From an uncultured Fidelibacterota bacterium (lineage in GTDB: Bacteria > Fidelibacterota > Marinisomatia > Marinisomatales > Marinisomataceae), in NCBI GenBank assembly GCA_902576865.1, contig CACGWZ010000003.1:19735-83734 (forward strand): a stretch of DNA of 64,000 bases, given 5' to 3'. Below, in pieces: positions 53,278 to 63,360 of this stretch (position 1 is its first letter; each line of letters opens with the position of its first letter). The position numbers were made by a program, and so were the translations under genes. Under the pieces are notes generated by a model, which ran no database searches, was not told the origin of the DNA, and saw only the letters and a program-made list of their open reading frames with translations.

Positions 53278-54592
53278 AATTATATCTAATCTTAAGTCAT
53301 TTTCAGACTACAAAAAGCCTCATTTTCTATTAGCAGTATCGGGTGGTATAGATTCAATGGTTCTCTTAAAATTTTTTCAAAAAAACCACGAAACTTTTAG
53401 GTTTTCTGTAGCTCATATTAATCATAATTATCACTCAGATGCTAAAAAGATGGAAAATTTAGTAAAAGATCAATGTGAACAAAACGGTAATGATTTAATA
53501 ATTGAGAATATTTTTTTAAATGAAGTTAATTCTAATATTGAATCAAATTTTAGAAAAATGAGGTATAGTAAATTAGAAGAAATAAGAAAAGAAATTAAAG
53601 CTGATTTTATTCTCACTGCACATCATGCAGATGATCAAGTAGAAACTATTTTGATTAAGATTCTAAATTCTTCCGGTTTGGATGGACTTCAAGGATTGAG
53701 AAAATTAAATCAAAATATTTTCAGACCTATGCACAATATTTCTAAAAGTGAAATTATTGATTATGCCAATATAAATAATGTTAAATATTTTGATGATCCT
53801 ACAAATTCTGATGATATTTTTACTAGAAACTTTTTAAGAATGAACGTGATACCTGAATTAAAAAAAATTAAAGAAAATATTCATATTCCCTTCAATAATT
53901 TTACTGATCGAATTCATGAGGTACATGATTTAATTGAATTTAATACTCTGAATTTTTGTAATTCAGACAGCTTCATCGTAAATGATAATGCTATTGAAAT
54001 AAATAAATCGAATTTTTATAACCTACCTTTTCTCGTTCAATTTAGAATAATCTCAAATCTATGTTTTGATACTCAAAATTCATTTTCAAAAACAGATATA
54101 AGAGAAATAAAAGATTTTTTGAGAAAAAATCTTACAGGTAGTTCAAAAAAAGTAAACAAAAAGACAATTTTAATTGATAGAAATTCACTATTCATTTATA
54201 AAAAAATGAAAAATGATATTTTTGGTAATGTTGAAGCTGGAAAAGAATTCAAAGGAACAAATTTTACTTTTTCTTGGGATTTTAATAAAGCACCCAAAAA
54301 TTTTAGCAATGATAATGAGGTCGAATACATTGATGCATCAATGATAGCTGATAATTTAGTTATCAGATCAGTTAGAGATAATGATAGTTTTTTACCTTTA
54401 GGAATGAATGGAAAAAAGAAAGTTATAAAATTTTTAAAAGACAAAAATTTATCCTTCTTCAATAGAAAAGAATCATTAGTAGTATGTAACCAAGATGAAA
54501 TTATTTGGGTTGCAGGTTATCAATTAAGTGAAAAATATAAAATTCACAAGAATTCGGTTAAAATTGCGAAATTAAATTTCTCTAGGAATTAG
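53267..54592 (+). CDS. tilS: tRNA(Ile)-lysidine synthetase
   Basis: 441 residues. PP-loop LLAVSGGIDSMVLLKF binds ATP; TAHHADDQVETILIK and GLQGLRKLN are TilS blocks, followed by the substrate-binding C-terminal domain RSVRDNDSFLPLGMNGKKKVIKFL (pieces). It changes C34 of tRNA-Ile(CAU) to lysidine, essential for AUA decoding. Beside ftsH and folP, its common neighbours in several phyla. Confidence 0.94.
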   Translation: MQNKIISNLKSFSDYKKPHFLLAVSGGIDSMVLLKFFQKNHETFRFSVAHINHNYHSDAKKMENLVKDQCEQNGNDLIIENIFLNEVNSNIESNFRKMRYSKLEEIRKEIKADFILTAHHADDQVETILIKILNSSGLDGLQGLRKLNQNIFRPMHNISKSEIIDYANINNVKYFDDPTNSDDIFTRNFLRMNVIPELKKIKENIHIPFNNFTDRIHEVHDLIEFNTLNFCNSDSFIVNDNAIEINKSNFYNLPFLVQFRIISNLCFDTQNSFSKTDIREIKDFLRKNLTGSSKKVNKKTILIDRNSLFIYKKMKNDIFGNVEAGKEFKGTNFTFSWDFNKAPKNFSNDNEVEYIDASMIADNLVIRSVRDNDSFLPLGMNGKKKVIKFLKDKNLSFFNRKESLVVCNQDEIIWVAGYQLSEKYKIHKNSVKIAKLNFSRN

Positions 54593-54599
54593 TTTTTTT
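54575..54599 (+). terminator. weak intrinsic terminator candidate after tilS
   Basis: AATTTC/GGAATT forms a 6-bp stem around loop TCTA overlapping the tilS stop, followed after two bases by seven Ts. The stem is short and AT-rich, so efficiency would be low; but ftsH starts 30 bases later, so a fresh promoter may lie between. Confidence 0.35.
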
Positions 54600-54628
54600 A
54601 TTATACATTTTTATTAAATTCTTCTCCT

Positions 54629-56524
54629 ATGAAAAATCAGAAAAATAAGAAACCAAACCCCAAAAAAGCTCAATCAGGGCCTAGTTCATTACTAATTTGG
54701 GCATCAATAATTTTATTTATAATAGCTTCTTTTGCTTTTCTTCCAGATGAATCAGCAAATGAAGTTGAAGTGTCCTACAACACTTATAAAGAATTATTGG
54801 CTGAAAACAAAATTAAAGAAGCATCTATTGAGAATGATAATTCTTTTCATGGTGAACTCCTTAATCCTGAAACTTTAGTTAATAAGCATGGTGCATCATT
54901 TGAAGAGAGAACTCTATTTGTTGTTTATTTACCATCAGATTATTCTGATCAAATTGCTCTATGGGATGAAAAGAATATTGAATACAATTTTGAAGGTGAA
55001 AAAATTGATTGGACTAGTTGGCTACTTGGTTTTGCTCCCTGGTTATTGCTAATTGCTTTTTGGTTATTCTTAATTAGAAGAATGCAGGGTTCCGGTAATG
55101 GAATGAATAATGTATTTAGTTTTGGTAAAAGCAAAGCTAAGATTTTCTCTGGCAATCAGAAGAAAGTTAAGTTTAAGGATGTTGCTGGTTGTGTTGAGGC
55201 AAAAGAAGAGCTTGAAGAAGTTATAGCATATTTAAAAAGTCCCAAAAAATTTGAAAAACTTGGGGGTAAAATTCCAAGAGGTGTCTTATTGGTTGGTCCT
55301 CCGGGAACTGGAAAGACATTATTAGCCAGAGCTGTAGCTGGTGAATCTAATGTTCCTTTTTTTAGTATTAGTGGAGCAGATTTTGTCGAAATGTTTGTTG
55401 GGGTTGGAGCATCTCGAGTTAGAGACTTATTTGAGCAGGCAAATAAAAATGCACCTGCAATTGTTTTCATTGATGAGCTTGATGCAGTAGGTCGCCAACG
55501 AGGGGCTGGATTAGGTGGTGGCCATGATGAAAGAGAACAAACTCTAAATCAATTGTTAGTTGAACTTGATGGATTTGAAAATACAAGCAGTGTCATTGTT
55601 ATGGGAGCAACTAATAGACCAGATGTTTTGGACTCTGCTTTATTAAGACCAGGCAGATTTGACCGTCAAGTTGTAGTTGATGTACCTGACTTAAATGGTA
55701 GGCATGATATTTTAAAGATTCACACAAAAAAAATTAAAATTAAACCTAAATCAGTGAACTTGCTGGATATTGCTAAAGGTACTCCTGGAATGGTTGGGGC
55801 TGATTTGGCAAACCTTGTAAATGAAGCTGCATTGCTTGCTTCTAGAAAAAGAAAAGCAACAGTTGATAATTCAGATTTTCAAGAAGCACAAGATAAAGTT
55901 CTGATGGGTGTTCAAAGAAAAAGTATGGTTCTTTCAGATCATGAAAAGAAAGTAACAGCATATCATGAAGCCGGTCATGCAGTTGTAGCATTATTTTCTC
56001 CAGAAGCAGATCCTGTCCACAAAGTAACAATTATTCCGAGAGGAAGAGCACTAGGAGTAACAATGCAACTCCCAATTGATGAAAAACACGGCTATTCAAA
56101 AACTTATATTTTAAGCAGATTAGCTGTCATGATGGGAGGAAGAGCTGCTGAAGACTTAATATTGAAAGAAATTACAACTGGTGCATCAAACGATATTGAA
56201 AGAGCAACAAGTATTGCTAGAAGAATGGTATGTGAGTGGGGAATGAGTGACAAGTTGGGACCCATGGCTTTTGGAAAAAAGAATGAAGAAATTTTCTTAG
56301 GCAGAGAAATACAATCTCATAGAGACTTCAGTGAAGAAACCGCTCAGATGATCGACCATGAAGTTGTATCAATTATTAAAAATGCACAAGATACTGCCAA
56401 AAAAATTCTTGAAGGAAATATTGACTTACTACATTTAATGGCTGAAGAATTGCTTGAACATGAAACAATTGATGAATCAGATATTAAAGTAATGTTATCA
56501 GGTAAAAAAATCTCAAAAAAATAA
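54629..56524 (+). CDS. ftsH: ATP-dependent zinc metalloprotease FtsH
   Basis: 631 residues. Two transmembrane segments (about 22-40 and 130-148) flank a periplasmic region; the AAA+ domain has Walker A GPPGTGKT (223-230), Walker [11 protein letters not shown] and the second region of homology ATNRPDVLD...LRPGRFDR; the peptidase has HEAGH (446-450). It degrades misfolded and short-lived membrane and cytosolic proteins in a hexamer. Preceded by a 36-base gap after tilS. Confidence 0.97.
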   Translation: MKNQKNKKPNPKKAQSGPSSLLIWASIILFIIASFAFLPDESANEVEVSYNTYKELLAENKIKEASIENDNSFHGELLNPETLVNKHGASFEERTLFVVYLPSDYSDQIALWDEKNIEYNFEGEKIDWTSWLLGFAPWLLLIAFWLFLIRRMQGSGNGMNNVFSFGKSKAKIFSGNQKKVKFKDVAGCVEAKEELEEVIAYLKSPKKFEKLGGKIPRGVLLVGPPGTGKTLLARAVAGESNVPFFSISGADFVEMFVGVGASRVRDLFEQANKNAPAIVFIDELDAVGRQRGAGLGGGHDEREQTLNQLLVELDGFENTSSVIVMGATNRPDVLDSALLRPGRFDRQVVVDVPDLNGRHDILKIHTKKIKIKPKSVNLLDIAKGTPGMVGADLANLVNEAALLASRKRKATVDNSDFQEAQDKVLMGVQRKSMVLSDHEKKVTAYHEAGHAVVALFSPEADPVHKVTIIPRGRALGVTMQLPIDEKHGYSKTYILSRLAVMMGGRAAEDLILKEITTGASNDIERATSIARRMVCEWGMSDKLGPMAFGKKNEEIFLGREIQSHRDFSEETAQMIDHEVVSIIKNAQDTAKKILEGNIDLLHLMAEELLEHETIDESDIKVMLSGKKISKK

Positions 56525-56527
56525 TAC

Positions 56528-57379
56528 ATGAATATCAAACAATTCAATGATTGGCTTTTGAGAGACGATAAGCAATCATTAATCATGGGAATTTTAAACG
56601 TTACTCCCGATTCTTTTTCTGACGGTGGACAATACCTCGAAAAAAATACTGCTATTGATCATGCATTAGAGATGGTTGAAAATGGAGCAGATATAATTGA
56701 TATTGGCGGCGAATCTACTAGACCATTTTCAAATCCAGTTGGTCTAGATGAAGAACTTTCAAGAGTTATACCTGTCATTGAAGGTATAAGAAAAAAATCT
56801 GATGTTTGCATTTCGATTGATACTACTAAATCAATTGTAGCCAGTCAGGCTCTTAATGTTGGTGCTTCAATAATAAATGATGTTAGTGCTATGGAGATGG
56901 ATCCGCTAATGGCTGATATCGCAATTCGATGTGATTGTCCATTAATTATAATGCATATGAAAGGAACTCCAAAGAATATGCAAGATAATCCTAAGTATAA
57001 ATCCCTAATATCAGATATTAAAGATTATCTTCTTGAGAGAATAGATTTTGCTGTTTCCAAAGGAATAAATCGCAAAAAAATTATTATTGATCCAGGTATA
57101 GGCTTCGGAAAAACTGTAGAAAATAACTTTGAAATCATAAATAATTTAAATCATTTTGTTAAATTAAATTATCCAGTTTTACTTGGTGCATCAAGAAAAT
57201 CCTTTATTGGAATATCTTTGAATCTTCCTGAAAATGATAGATTAGAAGGTTCATTAGCGGCCAACATTATTGGATTACAGCACGGAGTAAAGATTTTTAG
57301 AGTTCATGATGTTGCTGAAACTCATAATGCACTTTTTATAGCAAATAAAATTTTTAATTCAAACCATTTAATTAACTAA
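56528..57379 (+). CDS. folP: dihydropteroate synthase
   Basis: 283 residues. MGILNVTPDSFSDGG at the N-terminus, DIGGESTRPFS, and the C-terminal LLGASRKSFIG with the basic substrate patch are all present. It joins pABA and a pterin diphosphate to form dihydropteroate in folate synthesis. Starts 3 bases after ftsH and is followed by cdaA 8 bases on, a folP-cdaA link common in the Bacteroidetes group. Confidence 0.96.
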   Translation: MNIKQFNDWLLRDDKQSLIMGILNVTPDSFSDGGQYLEKNTAIDHALEMVENGADIIDIGGESTRPFSNPVGLDEELSRVIPVIEGIRKKSDVCISIDTTKSIVASQALNVGASIINDVSAMEMDPLMADIAIRCDCPLIIMHMKGTPKNMQDNPKYKSLISDIKDYLLERIDFAVSKGINRKKIIIDPGIGFGKTVENNFEIINNLNHFVKLNYPVLLGASRKSFIGISLNLPENDRLEGSLAANIIGLQHGVKIFRVHDVAETHNALFIANKIFNSNHLIN

Positions 57380-57387
57380 ATTAATAT

Positions 57388-58167
57388 ATGAACCTTTTTG
57401 AGATAAGTTTTTTAAAGTTTACTCTTACTGATTTGTTTGATTTGATTTTGGTTACATTCATTTTTTCTTATGCCTACTCTTACTTCAGAGGTACTAGAGG
57501 AGGACAAATGCTTATTGGGTTGTTAATTATATTTTTTGCTGGATTTATTATTAATATACTTGGATTCAAAGCTACATCTTGGCTCTTGAATCTTTTTCAA
57601 ACTGTTTGGGTTGTAGTTTTTGTTATTCTATTTCAACCTGAAATCAGAAGACTTTTAACTTCCGTTGGACAGAATCGTATTTTAAGAAAGCTTTTTCAAA
57701 TTGAAAAAACGGCTATTCAAGAAGATATTTTATCTAGTATTGAAGAAATAAAAAAAAACAAGTGGGGTGCTTTACTTGTTTTTGAAAGAGAAAATTCTTT
57801 AAAAAATGTAGTTTCAGATGCTGTGCCAATGCATGCTTCATTCAGTCCTGAGCTTTTAGTATCAATTTTTAATCCATCTTCTCCTTTACATGATGGTGCA
57901 GTAGTAATTCATAATAATTTAATTGAAGCAGCAGCATGTATTCTTCCACTTACCGAGAGCAAGACTTTAAATCCTGAAATGGGAACTAGGCATCGAGCAG
58001 CGCTTGGCATTTCAGAAGAAAGTGATGCTTTGGCAGTTGTTATTTCAGAAGAAAGTGGAAAAATTTCTGTTGCAGAGAATGGATATTTTATAAGTTCAGC
58101 TCTCTCTTTAGATGAACTAGGAAAGATTCTAAAAGAAAAGATGAACGAATTTATTGAGGAAAATTAA
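57388..58167 (+). CDS. cdaA: membrane diadenylate cyclase CdaA
   Basis: 259 residues. Three N-terminal transmembrane helices (about 12-95) are followed by a DAC domain with DGA (residues 169-171, within SPLHDGAVVI) and RHR (201-203, within GTRHRAALGIS). It makes c-di-AMP from two ATP. Normally paired with ybbR/cdaR; here ybbR is about 38 kb away. Followed by a two-base gap to the PNPOx-UbiA gene. Confidence 0.95.
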   Translation: MNLFEISFLKFTLTDLFDLILVTFIFSYAYSYFRGTRGGQMLIGLLIIFFAGFIINILGFKATSWLLNLFQTVWVVVFVILFQPEIRRLLTSVGQNRILRKLFQIEKTAIQEDILSSIEEIKKNKWGALLVFERENSLKNVVSDAVPMHASFSPELLVSIFNPSSPLHDGAVVIHNNLIEAAACILPLTESKTLNPEMGTRHRAALGISEESDALAVVISEESGKISVAENGYFISSALSLDELGKILKEKMNEFIEEN

Positions 58168-58169
58168 AA

Positions 58170-59645
58170 ATGCTTAAAGATAAGATCTTAGATTTATTAA
58201 AACGATCAGATTTTATGACTTTATCTACAAGTGTTGCTGGCAATTCTTCTGCAGCAAATGTTTATTTTGCAAACGATGGATTAGATATATACTTTTTCAC
58301 TTTCAATCCATCTAGAAAAGCTGTACAAATTTCTATGAATCCTAAAGTTCAATGTGTTATTAGACCAGATGGTGAAGATGGTATAAAAGAGTTACAAATT
58401 GATGCATATGCTTCAAAAGTAACAGATAAAGATGAAGTTGAAAAAGCCAAAAAAGCAATTCTTGATGTCACTGAAGCTTTTTCAGAATATATGCATGACG
58501 ATTTTTTGATTGCTAATGATGTAATAGGCTACTATAAGATTCAGCCAACAACAATAAAATATGTTGATTTTTATGCTGAAAAACAATTTGAATGGATGGA
58601 AGTTCCTGAAAATAGAATTGGATTATTTAAAGAAGTAAAAAACAATATACTGAATACTTTAAAATATTGGATTACTGTTGTGAGAGCACCTTTTTTAACA
58701 GCTACCATTGCTCCAATCATGCTTGGTTCTGCTATTGCATATAAACAGTTTGGGGTCTTTGATTGGTCGATATTTTGGATGGTATTATTAGGTGCAGTTT
58801 GTGCTCAAATTGGTACAAATAATATTAATGATTATTTTGATCATAAATCTAGAAATGATGAAATGAATAAGTTGGCTAGTCCTTTTAACGGCGGTTCAAG
58901 AGCTATTCAATCTGGATTAATTACCCCTACAAATATGCTGCTGCTTTCAATTTTCTTTTTTTCATGTACAATCCTAGTTGGTCTTAATCTAAACAACCTA
59001 TTTTTTGACGGAAGAGTGGATTCAGTTTTGATGTATCTCGGATATTTGGGTGTATTTTTGGGAGTGATGTACACTGGATTTTTTAAACTTGCATACAATG
59101 GTCTCGGCGATTTAGCAGTATTTATTGGTTTTGGTCCTCTTATGGTGTATGGTGCAGCTTTGATGCAAAACTTAGCAGTGGCACCAACTCAATCAATTGA
59201 TCCAATAGTTACATTATTTTACTCAGTTCCTGTTGGAATATTTATTGCCTTAGTCCTTTTTATAAATTGTTTCCAAGATTATAATGCTGATAAGGCTGCA
59301 AATAAAAATAGCTGGGTTGTTAAATTGGCTGGCCCAGGTGAAAAGGCTAATTATAGAAAACCATTTTCAGTTTGGAAAAGTTTAATGGTTATATCATTTC
59401 TTTTGATTGTTGGAGCATCCGTTTATGCACAAAATTATTTTACATTAATTGCATTGATTCCATTGCTTATTTTCAATTTTGCATCTAAGAAAGGTTCTGA
59501 TTGGTTAGTTGAGTGGGAAAAAGAAGATGCTAATCTTCAGCAATTACCGTATGAACTATTAATTGTTAATGTATCAACTATTGGAATTCACTTTTTAACT
59601 GGAGTACTATTAACAATTGGAGTATTACTAAGTGTATGGATTTAA
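58170..59645 (+). CDS. fusion of PNPOx-like FMN-binding domain and UbiA prenyltransferase
   Basis: 491 residues in two blocks. Residues 1-140 look like a pyridoxamine-5'-phosphate-oxidase-like split barrel (MTLSTSVAGNSSAANVYF, DIYFFTFNPSRKA, VTDKDEVEKA). Residues 165-491 form a UbiA/MenA-type membrane prenyltransferase with eight or nine helices and two Asp-rich motifs, NDYFDHKSRND (220-230) and FQDYNADKAANK. It probably prenylates an aromatic acid, most likely 1,4-dihydroxy-2-naphthoate for menaquinone, but substrate is unproven. The fusion has no frame break and the linker is short. The stop overlaps prfB by 10 bases. Confidence 0.85.
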   Translation: MLKDKILDLLKRSDFMTLSTSVAGNSSAANVYFANDGLDIYFFTFNPSRKAVQISMNPKVQCVIRPDGEDGIKELQIDAYASKVTDKDEVEKAKKAILDVTEAFSEYMHDDFLIANDVIGYYKIQPTTIKYVDFYAEKQFEWMEVPENRIGLFKEVKNNILNTLKYWITVVRAPFLTATIAPIMLGSAIAYKQFGVFDWSIFWMVLLGAVCAQIGTNNINDYFDHKSRNDEMNKLASPFNGGSRAIQSGLITPTNMLLLSIFFFSCTILVGLNLNNLFFDGRVDSVLMYLGYLGVFLGVMYTGFFKLAYNGLGDLAVFIGFGPLMVYGAALMQNLAVAPTQSIDPIVTLFYSVPVGIFIALVLFINCFQDYNADKAANKNSWVVKLAGPGEKANYRKPFSVWKSLMVISFLLIVGASVYAQNYFTLIALIPLLIFNFASKKGSDWLVEWEKEDANLQQLPYELLIVNVSTIGIHFLTGVLLTIGVLLSVWI

Positions 59646-60731
59646 AAGAAGCATATTCATTATCCTTAGAAAAATATAATCAAATTAGGAGGCATCTTTG
59701 ACCTTGAATCAAAGACCTCTGAGCTCCAAAAATTAAAAGAGCAAATTTCTGATCCCACAATGTGGGAAAATAACTCTGAATCTACCACAGTAATGAAAAA
59801 AATATCTTTTCTTGAAAAAGATATTACCTTAAGAAAAAATCTTGTTCAAAAAGCTGATGATGTAGAAGTATTGTTTGAATTTTTAAATGAAAATCAAGTT
59901 GAAGAAGAGGAAGTTAAAAAAGAGCTAAAAATCTTTTCTAATCTTCTTCAGGAGTTTGAATTAAAACTTATATTAAATGGTGATAATGATATTAACGATG
60001 CCATAATTACAATTCATCCAGGTGCAGGAGGTACAGAAAGTCAAGATTGGGCTGAAATGCTTTATCGCATGTATTCCATGTGGGCTGAATCTAAAGGTTT
60101 TAAATTTAATGTTATTGACTTACAAAACGGTGACGAGGCCGGATTAAAAGATTGTACAGTGGAAATTTCTGGTGATTATGCTTATGGTTTATTACAAGCT
60201 GAGATTGGTATTCATAGACTAGTTAGGATTTCTCCATTTGACTCTAACAGCAGAAGACATACATCATTCGCTTCAGTGTCAGTTTCTCCAGCAGTTAATG
60301 AGGATATTGATATTGAAATTAATCAAAAAGATTTAAGGATAGATACATTTAGGTCAAGCGGTGCTGGCGGTCAGCATGTTAATAAAACAGATTCAGCAAT
60401 AAGAATAACTCATATACCATCAGGTATTGTTACTCAATGTCAAACGCAAAGATCTCAGCACAAAAATAAAGAACAAGCTTTAAAAGTATTAAAATCAAAA
60501 CTTTTTCAATTAGAAGTGGAGAAGCAGCTTCTTAATAAAAAAGAGCTTGAAGGAGAAAAAAAAGATATTGGTTGGGGTAGTCAAATTAGATCCTATGTTT
60601 TTCATCCTTATAACATGATTAAAGATCATAGAACCAAACATGAAGTAGGAAATATAAAATCAGTTATGGACGGTAATATTGATGATTTTATATATAGTTA
60701 TTTGTTAGATAAAATGGAAAAAAATAAATAA
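59636..60731 (+). CDS. prfB: peptide chain release factor 2, programmed +1 frameshift
   Basis: Two parts: ATG 59636 reads 21 codons to CTT (59696-59698), meets TGA 59699-59701, and continues in the +1 frame from GAC at 59700 to the stop at 60729-60731; joined product about 364 residues, the usual RF2 length. GGQ (SSGAGGQHVNKTDSA) and the SPF tripeptide (RISPFDSN) that reads UGA/UAA are present. It ends translation at UAA and UGA. Taking the ATG at 59760 as start would lose the first part of domain 1. It overlaps the upstream gene by 10 bases. Confidence 0.95.
59687..59702 (+). promoter_or_regulatory. prfB +1 frameshift site with internal Shine-Dalgarno
   Basis: AGGAGG, three bases, then CTT-TGA-C: the ribosome slips at CTT onto TTT when RF2 is scarce. 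The internal Shine-Dalgarno and UGA-C context are the classical autoregulatory signal. It also shows that this organism's 16S anti-SD is functional. Confidence 0.93.
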
Positions 60732-60740
60732 GTTTTCAAA

Positions 60741-62216
60741 ATGGAAAATAAAAGTTTAAAACAAATTATAGACAATCGACTTGAAAAGTTAAAAAAAATC
60801 CGTGAATTAGGAATAGAGCCTTACGCATATGACTATGATAGCTCTCATCATACATCAGAAATAAATGAAAAGTTAATTGATTCTAAAGTTTCTTTAGCAG
60901 GCAGAGTCATGTCTCTTAGGAAAATGGGCAAAGCATCATTTGCTAATATTCAGGACCAAGAAGGACGCATCCAATTTTATATTGCAAGAGACGACGTTGG
61001 TGAAGATAATTATAATTTATTTAAGCTAACGGATATAGGTGATTTTGTTGGGATTGAGGGCAAGGTTTTTAAAACTAAAACAGATGCATTAACTATTAAA
61101 GTTTCCCACCTAACAATCTTATCTAAAAACATAAAGCCAATACCTGATGTTAAAGAAAAAGATGGTGAGAAATATAATTTAGTTTCAGATAAAGAATTCA
61201 GATATAGAAGAAGGTTTCTTGATTTAATTATTAATCCTGAAACAAAAAACAATTACGTAAAAAGATTTAAAATAATTAACTCTATAAGATCGTTTTTAAA
61301 TGATCATGGATATATTGAGGTAGAAACACCTGTATTGCAACCAATATACGGAGGGGCAAATGCCAAGCCATTTACCACACACCATAACGCATTAGATCAG
61401 GATTTTTACCTTCGTATTGCAACTGAGTTATATTTAAAGCAATTGATTGTAGGTGGATTTGAAAAGGTTTATGAACTTTCTAAAGATTTTAGAAACGAGG
61501 GCATAGATAGGAGCCATAATCCTGAATTCACCATGCTAGAATTTTATCAAGCTTATTCTGATTATAATTTTATGATGGATTTTGTTGAACAAATGTTTAA
61601 AAAAGTTGTTAAGGACCTTGATATGAAAAAAATATCATGGAACGGCCATAAAATTGATTTTAGCAAAAAGTTTGCACGAAAAACTATGGGAGAACTAATT
61701 AAGGATCATACTGGAAATGATGTTGATATCTCTGATCATTCAGCCGTTTATAAAGTTTGTAAAGATTTAAAGCTTGAGGTTAGTAAAAAGGATAGCTTAG
61801 CTACTTTAATAGATGAAATCATGAGAAGAAAAGTTGAACCAAATCTAATTCAACCAACATATGTAATCAATCATCCTGTCGAAATTTCACCGTTAGCGAA
61901 AGTGAATAGGGATGGAGATAAAGATTTTACAGAAAGATTTGAATTATTTATTGCAGGAATGGAGTTTGCAAATGGTTTTTCAGAGTTGAATGATCCAATT
62001 GATCAAAGAAAAAGATTTGAAGATCAATCAAGAAAGAAAGATAGTGGAGATGAAGAAGCATTTCCAATTGATGAAAACTTTCTTGAAGCGATTGAGACTG
62101 GAATGCCTCCAACAGCAGGGGTAGGTATTGGAATTGATAGATTAGTTATGCTATTAATTGATACTCGATGGATAAGAGATGCCATAATTTTCCCTACATT
62201 AAAATCCCTTAAATGA
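60741..62216 (+). CDS. lysS: lysyl-tRNA synthetase, class II
   Basis: 491 residues. An OB-fold anticodon domain (about 50-145; SLAGRVMSLRKMGKASFANIQD) precedes the class II catalytic domain: motif 2 LSKDFRNEGIDRSHNPEFTMLE (pieces) and motif 3 GVGIGIDRLVMLLI. It charges tRNA-Lys. Starts 9 bases after prfB, the prfB-lysS link is common in many bacteria, and it overlaps the next permease gene by 4 bases. Confidence 0.97.
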   Translation: MENKSLKQIIDNRLEKLKKIRELGIEPYAYDYDSSHHTSEINEKLIDSKVSLAGRVMSLRKMGKASFANIQDQEGRIQFYIARDDVGEDNYNLFKLTDIGDFVGIEGKVFKTKTDALTIKVSHLTILSKNIKPIPDVKEKDGEKYNLVSDKEFRYRRRFLDLIINPETKNNYVKRFKIINSIRSFLNDHGYIEVETPVLQPIYGGANAKPFTTHHNALDQDFYLRIATELYLKQLIVGGFEKVYELSKDFRNEGIDRSHNPEFTMLEFYQAYSDYNFMMDFVEQMFKKVVKDLDMKKISWNGHKIDFSKKFARKTMGELIKDHTGNDVDISDHSAVYKVCKDLKLEVSKKDSLATLIDEIMRRKVEPNLIQPTYVINHPVEISPLAKVNRDGDKDFTERFELFIAGMEFANGFSELNDPIDQRKRFEDQSRKKDSGDEEAFPIDENFLEAIETGMPPTAGVGIGIDRLVMLLIDTRWIRDAIIFPTLKSLK

Positions 62217-63360
62217 AACTCGTATTATTTTTAATTAAAAAATTATTTATTTCAAAAAATAGTAGTTTAGTTTTTCGCCTTACAAACCTTGTTACCATAA
62301 TTAGTCTTTCATTGGGAGTTGCATCATTAAACATTGTTATGAGTTCTATTGATGGTTTCGAATCTGAAATTTCAAAAAAATTATCAAATTTGAATGGTTA
62401 TAGTTCAATTAATCATTTATTTGAAGATGAAATCATCGAAAACGAATTTGATCAACCATTCACATCAGATAAAGTACCTTATTTAGAAAAGATAGCATTA
62501 TTAAAATCAAAAATGATTCCCAGAGCATTATTATAAATGCATATCCAATTGACGACTTTAAAAAAATTAGACTATTCAGTTCATTTGATACTAATAAAAT
62601 AAAAAATGAATCAATTATTGTTGGAAAAAGATTAGCAGAAAATCTTAACCTTGAACTTGGAGATCAAGTAGTAATTTTCAATCCAAAAAAGCTTGAAAAT
62701 TTTTCTAACCAAAATAGATACGACTTCTTTACTGTCGCACATATTTATAATTCTGGTATACCTGAATTTGAAGAGAGAAATATTTTTACTTCTTTAGAAA
62801 ATCTTCAAAAGTATTATGGTATTGAAAATTATATTTCGGGATGGGTAAGTATTGATCCAAATGATGACATTATAGATTATCCATTTTATCAAATGACTAT
62901 ATATGATAAGTATTCGAGTCTTTTTGAATGGATAAATACTCAAAAATGGCCAATTTTATTTATTTTTAGTTTAATTGCAGTGGTTTCATTTTTTGGGCTT
63001 TTGAGTTCTTTAAGTATTTTATTTGATGAAAAGAAAATGGATTTCACAATACTTAAGATATATGGATTATCTCACAAATCAATTTCAAAGATATTTATTT
63101 TTCAATCAATGATTCTTTCATCGATTGGATCAATAATTGGTATATTATTTTCCTATGTTCTTATTCTATTACAGAATGAATTTAAATTAATAAGCATTGA
63201 ACAGAATATTTATTTTGTTGATTACCTTCCTATGAAATTTAATTTTAGTAACTCACTTTTAATTATCATCATAAGTGTAATATTAAGTTTTATTATATCC
63301 GCTACATCTGTAAAAAGATTTGCTTACTTTAGTCCAATGAATGTGATGAGGAGTAAATGA
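62213..63360 (+). pseudogene. LolC/E-type permease, interrupted by a one-base frameshift
   Basis: Frame 62213 gives about 100 good residues: a first transmembrane helix (LVTIISLSLGVASLNIVMSS) and the start of the periplasmic domain, up to ALLKSK; it then runs out of frame and stops at 62536. The same protein resumes one frame back from about 62512 (NDSQSIIINAYPID...VGKRLAENLNLELGDQV) and goes to 63360, ending with three FtsX helices (SFFGLLSSLSILF, SILFDEKKMDFTILKIYGL). A run of five As at 62509-62513 is the likely lesion; six would restore one 382-residue protein, the size of LolC/E. May be a sequencing or assembly error. Confidence 0.75.

Noticed and set aside
55156..55470. Open frame of 104 codons on the minus strand
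   Set aside because: Antisense shadow of the FtsH AAA+ domain, with no leader or motif.
59760..60731. prfB started at ATG 59760
   Set aside because: The upstream 41 codons with a perfect frameshift site extend the protein to full RF2 length.
62509..62513. Programmed -1 frameshift in the LolC/E-type gene
   Set aside because: The A5 run does not form a canonical X-XXY-YYZ heptamer and I saw no downstream stimulatory structure; an indel is simpler.
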